A stretch of DNA of 64,000 bases from Torreya grandis (Eukaryota; Streptophyta; Pinopsida; Cupressales; Taxaceae): positions 698,501 through 762,500 of the forward strand of contig JARHVA010005354.1 in assembly GCA_037957365.1 (NCBI GenBank), in the 5' to 3' direction. The notes under the pieces were generated by a model. That model searched no databases, had not been told where the DNA came from, and saw only the letters and a program-made list of their open reading frames with translations. A program made the position numbers and the translations under genes. This document shows, one piece after another, positions 54,029-64,000 of this stretch (position 1 is the first letter of the stretch; each line of letters starts with the position of its first letter).

Positions 54029-54196
54029 GATCCATAAGAGGAGTGATATACATGTGCACTTTTATACTAATGGTTAGTAATAATCATGCTAAGAAAACCA
54101 TAAGGCTTTGCACTATAAATTATAAAATGGCATTTGTCATGATAATCATGATGATAGTCTACAAATTAAAAACTAAGTAGATGTTATAAATGTAAA

Positions 54197-54227
54197 CCCT
54201 AGGGTTTTTTTAGGGTTAGGGTTTGTG
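54197..54227. repeat. Short telomere-like stretch
   Basis: 'aaccctagggttt' followed by 'ttagggttagggttt', two to three units related to the plant telomere repeat TTTAGGG, next to the gypsy2 5' LTR. Too short to be a true interstitial telomere block. Confidence 0.5.
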
Positions 54228-54295
54228 TAATATTCAAAGTAAGTTAGGTTCACTAAAGGTTTTAACCTTTTAGGAATTAACAAGTTTAAATACTA

Positions 54296-55588
<1,293 letters not shown>

Positions 55589-56640
55589 GAGAGCATGCAC
55601 CAAAATAATTAATTAAAAATCATGAGTTGGATAGTTCTGCTCATGGACTTTGAGCTTTTGTGACTCGTAGGAAACAAATTTTCCATTTTGAGTTAAAATT
55701 TTCTACTGCCCACTTCAATATAATCATCCAAGATCTTAAAATTAACATTAGGATTTTGTATAACAAGAATTGGAGATAAATTTATCAACTTTTTAAACTT
55801 TAGGAAGTCTTCCTCATATTAAGGCGACCACAAAATCTTTCTCCGTTTCTTATTTAGATAAATGATGGCATTAGAAATTAGAATTTTTTTTTCAATAAAC
55901 CTTATATAATAGGATTTTAAACCCATGAAGTTTCACACTTCATGGACATTTTTAGGTGTTGGCCACTCCCTCACAGCCTTGATTTTTATAGGGTTCACTA
56001 AGAGACCCTCCCTTGAGATAATGTGTCCCAAATGATGAATCTCACTTTGGTTTAATGTGAATTTATACATATTTACAAAAAACCTAGGCTACCTTAGTCT
56101 AATTAATACTAAGTATAAGTATTGTTCATGGTCTTTCTCATTATTGGAGTAAACTAGAATGTCATCCATGAATACTAGCATTAAATAATCAAGAAAATCA
56201 TTGAACACATTATTCATTATATTCATAAAATAATCAAGAGCATTGGTTAAATTGAATGGTATAATTGTGAACTCATAATGGCCATACCTTTTTATAAAAT
56301 TTGTATTATGCACATATTCATCATTGATGCAAAGTAGATGATACCCCAATCAAAGATAAATTTAAATAACACAACAACCCCTTTCATTTGATCAAAAATA
56401 TAATTAATAATTGGAATGGGGTATTTAATTTTGATAGTAACCTTGTTCAACATTGAAATTCAATTTAAAGCATCAAGGTGACATATTTATTATTAATAAA
56501 TACAACTAGGGATCCTCAAGGCAAGACACTTGGCCTAATTAGACATATTTTGAGAAGCTATTACAGCTAAATTTAAGTTCCCTTAAATCAACTATAATCA
56601 TCCAATATTGGGATTTGGATGTAATTGTTGATCTAGGTAT
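55589..56640 (-). pseudogene. gypsy3 reverse transcriptase and start of RNase H, decayed
   Basis: The minus strand shows 'LNKVTIKIKYPIPIINYIF' (about 56,395-56,450), 'GYHLLCINDEYVHNTNF', 'RYGHYEFTIIPFNLTNA' (56,225-56,290) and 'VFMDDILVYSNNEKDH' (56,125-56,170), with the FMDD active-site box intact. Then 'LGHIISREGLLVNP' and 'KAVREWPTPKNVHEV' (about 55,930-56,030), 'YYIRFIEKK', and an RNase H start 'SYESQKS' followed by 'NYPTHDF' running into the gypsy2 LTR. This set (DDILVYS, LGH-S-EG, NYPTHD) fits chromovirus-like gypsy elements and differs from gypsy1. Its distal part is at 47,430-47,700. Stops and frameshifts present. Protease and gag, expected to the right, were not recognised. Confidence 0.88.
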
Positions 56641-58850
56641 TATATCAATTGTTAGTATAGGTTTCTATAAAACCCATTATAACATGCTAATACATAGATA
56701 GTTGTGTGATGGTGGAAAAAAATCAAAGATTAGACATGATCATAGACTAAATAAAGTTATTCTTCAATTAAATATGATGTATTTATATAAAATAGTAAAA
56801 TATTAATAGATTAAAAAAATAGTATTATTATACATGATTAAATATATTTAGACAAATAAAACATTCAATACACACAAAAAATTATAAAATACATTCAAGA
56901 AAAACCATTATAGAACTCTATATTAATATCTATTACATTAGAAATCTTTTACAATACAACAAATTGCTAAATGTAAATATTTTACAAGGTGTTATTGTTT
57001 CATATTGCAACCTTTTGATATAAAAAAAAGAAAGAATATTATCATTGTGAAGACTCTTAGCATGATTTAAAGTGCCAAATACATATAAAAGAGACAAAAA
57101 ATACAAAATAGTGTGATTTGCACACATGTCTACTGATTACATTATGTGATTTTGTATCCCTACTTATTACTAATGCTTTCCTAGACTTAAATAGTTATCT
57201 TGTCTTGATACAAATGCATAGGAAGAGTACCTTGTGTTGAAGCTAAAAATATTCTTATTTTGAAGAACTTGAATAGAACCATAAGTTATGATAATCACTC
57301 AAGGTTTTATTTACCATTTTAATCACCTCTTATGTACTAATTAGCAACCCTTTCAAGTTTTCAACTAAGTAGCATAGTAATCTACCACCCTTGTGGGTTT
57401 TTAATGGATGATAATAACCAAGTGGACACCCTTTATGGTTTTTTAACCAATTTGGCATGTTACTAATCTTTAAGGCCTTCTAGCTATAAAATGATTCAAA
57501 AATTCAAAACTAGAGTGTGCGAAGTACCTAAAATGAAGATGGTATCATGGACTATGTTTTTTAAGTTGGAGGATGGTTCTAATTGAGAAGATAAATAATA
57601 AATTATTGATGTATAATCTAGTATTGGATTTGGTTATGGTGGTTGAGGTATAAGTTACATAGCAAAATTAATGTTTTTCTTTTTGAGTTCCTACTAGAGT
57701 TGATTTACAGTAAAAAATCAAGGATCCTAGAAAATATTTGTGAGAGATCTATCCAAATGATATGCCATATTTGAACAATGTCTAATCTATTATAAATTCT
57801 CTAACCACATTAATTCTAATGCACAATAACACTTGGTGCTCAACCAAACTTTAGATATCCCCATCTTCTATCTTTAGGATCATAGAATGTGCATTATATA
57901 CTTTTAGTTAAATGTTTTGTTATAACTCCTCTATCTTATATGTATGCCTCTACATTTGAATATAGATTAATTTATTGTGTAACATTTCATTTTACTAAGT
58001 CTGCATCTTTAACATGGCACTATCTCTACATTCAAGTAATTGTTTGAGTGTGACATCTAGTGCATATAAGGTAGTATAATGGTATTCCATGGTATCGTTG
58101 GCTTTATTATCCTTTGTAAACTATGGCCCTAAATTTATTTATGAGTTAGACAATTGTTGCTTCTAGTTGATCATGTTCTAATCTATATTGTGAGTTTGAT
58201 TCATAACAATGTTGAAGACTTGTTCGTATTCCTCGCGGAGAAAAAAATGGCCATTGTCTTATATTTTGTACTTTTTCCTTGAATGAAATGTTATTTTAAT
58301 TTATATATAGAAAGATACTAATTTGTGAGTTGATAAAAGAGGGATGTGAACTACTTATCTTCTGACGTGACTTGGTCACCCAAAAAATTGAGTGACCAAG
58401 GCTGGACATGTAACATAAATCAACTCATGAGCTTGTGTGAGGTATAATTTTTGATCCACATTATCTTAATTAAGTTTTAACACCTCTTGATCCAAGGTGG
58501 ATGTATTATATGTGATGGATTCCTAAAAATTAGCTACTCCCTCCATTTTTTTGTATAGAAGTAGTGATAAAACATAAAGTGATACTTATTTTGACACTGT
58601 ATCCAAATATATAATCAAATTCAATATCATCACAAGTGATTTCTTGATCTATGTGATAGGTATAAATATTTTTGTGTATTATGTGGACGGTACATGGATA
58701 TCCCATAACCATTAGATAGATATTTTTGACCTACATTATGTTGCCTCCTTTCACATATCCCCTAAGTAGAATATGAGTCCTAAGATGTGGATGATGGTTA
58801 TTGCATCTCAATTATCCCCACTTTATATGTGGTTTATATTACCTATTTGG
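56641..58850. other. Unassigned; short degenerate tandem repeat near 57.3-57.5 kb
   Basis: No gene recognised. About 57,340-57,470 repeats 'accaccc' or 'acaccctt' + 'tgggtttttaa' roughly every 50 bases (three copies). A 60-codon minus-strand frame (58,530-58,712) has no family signature. The gypsy3 gag and protease would be expected here but are not visible. Confidence 0.4.
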
Positions 58851-58869
58851 TTGTGATTTATTTTTTATT

Positions 58870-59330
58870 CTTGCTCTCTACTTATGCCTTTGATTTGGTA
58901 TTTACTTTATCCTTGTTATTCACTTCTTACTCTTTGGATTTATTCTTTACTTACTCTTCCTAAGTTCATATTACTTCTCCTACCTTCTCTTCTTTATCCC
59001 TTAATTTTTCCTTAGCTTCATCTTTATAATTATGAACTACCTATGATTCTTGAGTTGATTTATCTTATTATTTCCTTCTCACTTCTGATTTTAATTTATT
59101 TTTCACCTCCACTTTTACATCCCTTTTTTATACCTCATCTTCCTAGGATATTCCCCTAATTTTCTCCTCTTATTACTTCTGCTACTTCTCATCCCTAGTA
59201 GCCTTGTGTTTTGTCTCTTCCTTATTCTTCTTCCTCTATTATTTATGAGCCTTATTTTCATCTACCTTTTGTACATTTTTTTAATCTTTCTAAACCATGA
59301 TAGTGCATTCTTATGTTATTATATTTATTT
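58870..59330 (-). pseudogene. Decayed Lys/Glu-rich reading frame
   Basis: The plus strand is strongly pyrimidine-rich. One minus-strand frame reads almost purely charged residues: 'KNVQKVDENKAHK', 'RKKNKEETKHKATRDEK', 'KRDVKVEVKNKLKSEVRRK' and similar, broken by TAG and TAA codons that each differ by one base from a Glu, Gln or Lys codon. This looks like a former low-complexity charged domain, such as occurs in some Gag proteins, but it could also be a simple purine-rich repeat. It lies upstream of gypsy3 RT in the same orientation. Confidence 0.35.
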
Positions 59331-61950
59331 TTTTGGTTAGCTAGCTAGGCTATGTTAGAGTTGTCTCTTATGGTTCCTACATAGGAGTTTTCAAATCAAT
59401 CAGTGACTATGAATTAGATGATGAGGTTGATTCAATCACAATGTCTCTATGTGATGGTGGATTTTTAATAGAATATAGTAGAAGAGTTATATTCATATTT
59501 AATATCTTGTAAGCCTATACCATATCTTGAGGATATTTATCAAGTCTTTGGGCCTATTTCATTTCAACATACTCCATTATATCTATAAAGGAAACCACTT
59601 GTTACTTGATAATTTAGGACACTATGGACACATAATAGGTCCCTTTCCTATGCACTAGATCTAGTTATGGGATGTCTTATAGTGGTGAGTGTTTTGCCTA
59701 CGCACTAGAAGATCATGCACCTAGATCCATGTGAAAGATCTCAGCTTGGAGACATTTTATGCTTCTTATATTATCTACTATTATTGATGGAGGAGGTTGA
59801 GTTATATCAACCCACAAGTCATGTTATACTTGGTTTTGTACTTGGCAAGTACATACTTCCCTTCAAAATAAAAAATCTTTTTATTATTCTTGATCATAGA
59901 CCTCATTTCTTATGCCTATGAAAATTTATTAAAAGAACATTTCCTTGATGTCTAACTCTATAAGGTTGCATTTTAAAATGGTTTTTGGAATAGACTTATT
60001 TTTCAACTAAGATTTGGTGTTGTGGGTCTTATTTTTTTTTCTAGTGGTGGTAAAGCTTGGTATGTTGGTTCCTTGTTATTTCCTATATAAATTTGTAGGG
60101 AATGTACTTATATCTATGATGATGCTTGTTCTTGTTCTTGAGATTATGTAAGAAAGCATTGCTATGAACCTAAAGCAATAGACCTTAACGGTTTAAATAA
60201 TATGGTAGCTAGGGATTTATATTACAAAACTTCTACCTTGGAATCCAAAATGGTAATGAATAAGGTTAGTGTAGTGGTTATTGGTTTGGGTAATTTGTGG
60301 AATATAATGTGAATCCCATCATGTAGTTTTATGATAAGTGCATGTTTTCCTAGATATTGTTTAACATCCTTAGGTACCCTAAGGTGAAGTATGTTTAGGG
60401 ATTGGATATCAACCCACTATTAATTAAACCTATACAAATAATTGTAGTATTTATTTGTATTAGTCCAAGAAACATTTGAAAATCTAGTCATAGGATAAAA
60501 TTCATCATCTACGTTGACCACATCATCTAACAAATTCCATTATTTAAAACTAAGAAGAAGGACCATAAATTGGTATTAAAACACTTGAAATGTTCCAATG
60601 AGGACATTTTTAATATTATTTATGAGCTCAAAATCCAAAAAATTGGGTCAATTAAATTTATCATGTATTCATAACATTTTATTTTCAATGTTAGTGATCC
60701 CTTTTGTTGCCTTTCATGCACTTTTGTTGGTCTACTAGAAATGATTGGTTATGCATTGACATAAAATTTTCACTAACATGTCTTCCACCATGTTAATATG
60801 GATCCCTTTAGATGTACTATTATAGTTATCCTTTATTTATTAATAAATTTGGGGAGACTTATTTTTGTATGGTAAAATAGATTTTCCCTAAACTATGAGT
60901 CTTGTTTCTCACACCATGGTTGTAGGGGTGATGGAAATGGTGACATCCTTTAACAGATTGATCACACCCTCATTATATCTACTAAGTATTTTGAGCATCA
61001 CCTCATATAACTATTTAAAATTAGGAATATTGATGTGTTAATCTATATTAGAGCCTCATAGAATTTGTTAGAGTGATAGCGATCTTGCTTGAACTTTTGT
61101 TGATTGGTCATAGCTGAACATATTGGTTTTTATAACATAAATGAATTTGAAGGGGTATCAATCATAGTATCTAGTTTGTACTATTTATATCACAATAAAA
61201 AATTCCTTCTTGTGCATATATAATATAGGTATTACAATCCATGTTCTATATTGTAGTCATGTTTGAATAATTTCTTTGGCTATAGCAGTGTTATCAAGGA
61301 ATCTATACACAATTAATTGAATTAGACTCATATCATAAAGGTCTCTTATTTTGAATAGTGTGTAATATCCTTATCTTAATTGTGCCTCTTGTTATTCATA
61401 TTTTTACACTCAAATACATCTAATATAATGATTTTAATTTGTTGATCTAGTTATGCATGATATCACCGGGTGAATCAATGTCTACTAGCTTTTGTTTATG
61501 TGATGACTGTTAGGTTGTCTAAAAACCATTAATGCATCTAACGGTAGTTGTTTATGTGTTGTACCCTATTCTCAATGATCCACTTTATTTTATTGTACAT
61601 ATTTAATATTATAACATTAGATCTACTTTGGTAAAGATTTACTCATTCAAGTGTATCATCACTAATAGTTTTTGAATGACCGTTGATTGTCCTTTATTTG
61701 TACTTTTGTTATTAGTGCCTCATTCCTAGACATAATTGATGATCCTCATGTACTTTATCTTCCTTACATGCTATATTTTTTAATATATCACACTCTATGA
61801 CATTGAATTTTTAACCCTAGTTTTTATGCCTTGAAATATGGATATTGCATTGTACAAACACAAAAACATAAAACAAAGACAAGAAATAATACATTAATAA
61901 AAACTCCTAAACTACATGGTGTTTTTCAACACCCTCACTCAATTTTATGC
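59331..61950. other. Unassigned sequence, probably 3' region and LTR of gypsy4
   Basis: Lies downstream (minus strand) of the gypsy4 integrase, where its 3' noncoding part and LTR should be. No second copy exists in the window to define an LTR. Open frames such as 59,715-59,921 (plus) have no recognisable family. CG-containing words 'aacggtagttg' (61,540) and 'gaccgttgattg' (61,679) hint at LTR sequence but prove nothing. Confidence 0.4.
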
Positions 61951-61959
61951 AATAACTAA

Positions 61960-63060
61960 TAGATGTTATTGATGGTAAGGCTTATACCTATATCCATCTA
62001 CATGTCCTAGTAGAACAATTCCCTAAATATATTTTAAAACAATTGTTCCTTACTTTGAGATGCCATGAATGATGTAAGATACCTTCCATCTAATGTGTAG
62101 CTTGCCTATAAATGATCCAAATTTTATATCATATGGTAAGACCACTTATTATGGATAGAATTCATTATATTTTAGGTTAAAATCATGCCATGATTTTTGA
62201 CTTAACTTATTAACTTCATGTGCCCATTGTGCCCTTTGCCTATTTTCTTTCATTCTTGTTAAATCCACCAACTGTGCCTATAAAGAATCTCAATATCATA
62301 ATCTCATGATCATTACATTGTGTGTACTATGAACTATATATTCCATGGTAATTACTACTTCAAGGACATAGACCATCTAAAATGGCATGAAATATATTGC
62401 ATGCTCATAATTTTTTATGTATGACTATATGATCGCAATAATATATTCTTCCCAATATTATAATTGGAGATTACATATATTTATGAACATATTGTCAAGT
62501 ATTTTTTTAATGATTCCACTTTTCCATTTACTTGTAGATGATAAGTTGTGATTTTATAATGAAATATTCTAAAATATTTTATTTAATTCTTTATAGTGTT
62601 ATTTAGGAAAAAAATTCTTATATCACTAACCAATCTGATTAGACACCCAAATCTGGTTATAATACTTTCATACATGAACTTGGATGCATCCTTAACACTA
62701 TAGCTCAGTGTCATAACATCTTCCACCCATTTGGTGAAGTATACAATCACAATAATGGTGTATCTTGTATTACTATTCTTATTGGGCATATTGATTGGCC
62801 CTACAAATTCAATTCCCCACTATTCAAATGGATACTTCACTATCGTAGAATTCAATGGCATTTCATCTCTATGATTAGGCTTGCCTATTATTTGGAAAAT
62901 TACATAGTGTTTTGCTATTCAATGTCCATATTGAAACAAAGTAGGCCACCATATATCACTTTGGAATATATTCTTTACAATATATTCTCTTATGAAATGT
63001 CTACTGATGATTCCTTGATGTGCATCCTTAAAATTTTGAGGACACTCGTGCTCTAAAGCC
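61960..63060 (-). pseudogene. gypsy4 integrase, decayed
   Basis: On the minus strand: a zinc-binding half with 'LKILRMHIKESSVDIS' (about 63,000), then 'WGIEFVGPINMP' (written across frames near 62,790), the core 'IIVIVYFTKWVEDVMTLS', 'YESIITRFGCLIRLVSDIR' (62,610-62,670) and 'QVNGKVESLKK' (about 62,510-62,545). The second Asp and the Glu of the active site are readable; the first Asp is Glu. The C-terminal part reads 'RMKENRQRAQWAHEVN', 'SQKSWHDFNLKYNEF', 'VVLPYDIKFGSFIGKLHIRW' and 'GYRYKPY' (about 61,965-62,255). Many stops. This C-terminal pattern (KTWHD, GD-VL-YD--F--F-GKL--RW-GPY) is typical of plant gypsy integrases. RNase H lies directly upstream. Confidence 0.85.
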
Positions 63061-64000
63061 ACTCTACACAATACATCATCTTTCTACTCTTTATATAGAA
63101 ATCCATTAATGATGTTGAAAAAAATGGCTCTTGTAATTGACTAATTTGTGTCATTTTATACACAGTGCACATGAATGATCCCCTATTATATAAAATGTGT
63201 TGTCTTCCATATTCTTAAGAATCATAGAGATGTGAATTAAATGTGCATTCGGTGATTCATCTTGAAATTATTATGGTTCTTCTCCATTATATATTCAACT
63301 AATATGGTTTAGTCCTACATTTTCCCTTCCTGGATTGACATTGATCCTAAACTAAAAATATTGAAATAACATCAACCAAAAAGATATTTGTCTCCCTAAC
63401 ATAGGCTTATCTACTAGGTATTGTAGATTCTGATAATTAGTGGAATTTAAATGGTGTTTCCATAAGGTAGACTCCAAATGTTTTAAGTGAAAACACCATG
63501 GACAAATCTTCTCATTCTATAGTTGTATAATTTTTTTCTAAAATTGAGTTTTTACAAATTGTGAAGTGGATTCAATGGTCTAATATTTTGTCTCTCAGTT
63601 GTGTAATAATATCTCCTACCATAGTTTCTAAAGAATCTAAATGAACATGGAAAGGTTTACTCTAGTCAGGAAAGACAAAAATGGCCGATGTGACTTATCT
63701 CTAATCTAGATCCATAAATTTTATTGGGTGGCCATTTATCCACCCAAACCTTATATATTTGCATAGTAACTTATCCATTAGGGTAGATATATCTTCATAC
63801 CCTTTTATTAATTTCCTAAAGTGTCTTGTGTGCCACAATAATGATTGCACCTATATAGAGCTTGTGGGAGGTAAAATACCTAAAATTTATATAATTTTGG
63901 CTTGGCCCACTCAGATACCATCACTCCATATTACATGTCCCAACAAGATACTAAATTGTGTGAAAAACAAGTAATTATTTAGGTTTATCACAATGCATAG
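63061..64000 (-). pseudogene. gypsy4 RT end and RNase H, cut by window edge
   Basis: From the edge leftwards, the minus strand reads an RT tail 'LLGHVIWSDGI', 'QVQSLLWHTRHFRKLIKGYE' and 'ISTLMDKLLCK' (about 63,765-63,950). RNase H follows with 'SKPFHVHLDS', 'DIITQLRDKILDH', 'EKNYTTIE' (about 63,530), 'NLQYLVDKPMLG' (63,390-63,430), 'WLMLFQYF', 'FRINVNPGRENVG' (63,330-63,350) and the linker 'NHISRIYNGEEP' and 'ESPNAHLIHISMI' toward integrase. Blocks are in normal gypsy order. Stops and frame changes are frequent. The catalytic part of RT is outside the window. The plus-strand open frame at 63,759-63,974 is antisense to it. Confidence 0.82.

Noticed and set aside
54197..54227. Interstitial telomere repeat
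   Set aside because: Only two or three imperfect units. Recorded as a short telomere-like stretch, not as evidence for a chromosome end or fusion.

Overview
This 64 kb window looks like intergenic heterochromatin of a large, repeat-rich plant genome. It is very AT-rich by eye and poor in CG dinucleotides, and it is made almost entirely of old, nested LTR retrotransposons with many stop codons and frameshifts. No intact host gene, rRNA or tRNA gene was found. The pol domain sequences are of plant Ty3/gypsy and Ty1/copia type. The long decayed elements and a degenerate DUF4283 (retroelement zinc-binding protein) remnant suggest a seed plant with slow repeat removal, possibly a gymnosperm. That last point is inference.

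Layout. (1) 1-2,834: a (GT)n tract and unassigned decayed sequence. (2) 2,835-18,166: one long Ty3/gypsy element on the minus strand ('gypsy1', Tat lineage). It has ~0.9 kb LTRs, gag, protease, reverse transcriptase with RNase H, a second RNase H, integrase, and a minisatellite in its 3' noncoding part. (3) 18,167-27,536: unassigned sequence holding a large compound microsatellite (20,862-21,331) and a minus-strand DUF4283 pseudogene (about 25,000-25,920). (4) 27,537-41,758: a plus-strand Ty1/copia element ('copia1') with unusually long ~2.9 kb LTRs. It is split between integrase and reverse transcriptase by a second, younger copia element ('copia2', 32,492-36,880) with a perfect ATACT target duplication. 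(5) 41,759-47,430: remains of further plus-strand elements: a gag-like fragment with CCHC knuckles, a polypurine tract, a ~200 bp tandem array and an LTR-like block with a TATA box. (6) 47,430-56,640: a minus-strand chromovirus-like gypsy ('gypsy3') whose RNase H is cut by 'gypsy2' (47,701-55,588). Gypsy2 is a gag-protease element with no RT or integrase and apparently two retropepsin domains. (7) 56,650-61,950: mostly unassigned, with a Lys/Glu-rich decayed reading frame near 59 kb. (8) 61,960-64,000: RT end, RNase H and integrase of a further minus-strand gypsy element ('gypsy4') that runs off the right edge.

The most interesting signals are structural: a tandem protease arrangement (gypsy2); an LTR that appears to have absorbed its own primer-binding site (copia2); a palindromic CG-containing motif shared between unrelated elements; element-borne minisatellites; and microsatellites that arose in only one of two originally identical LTRs. 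All element names are local labels. Domain calls come from reading translations by eye, often across frames, so edges are approximate.
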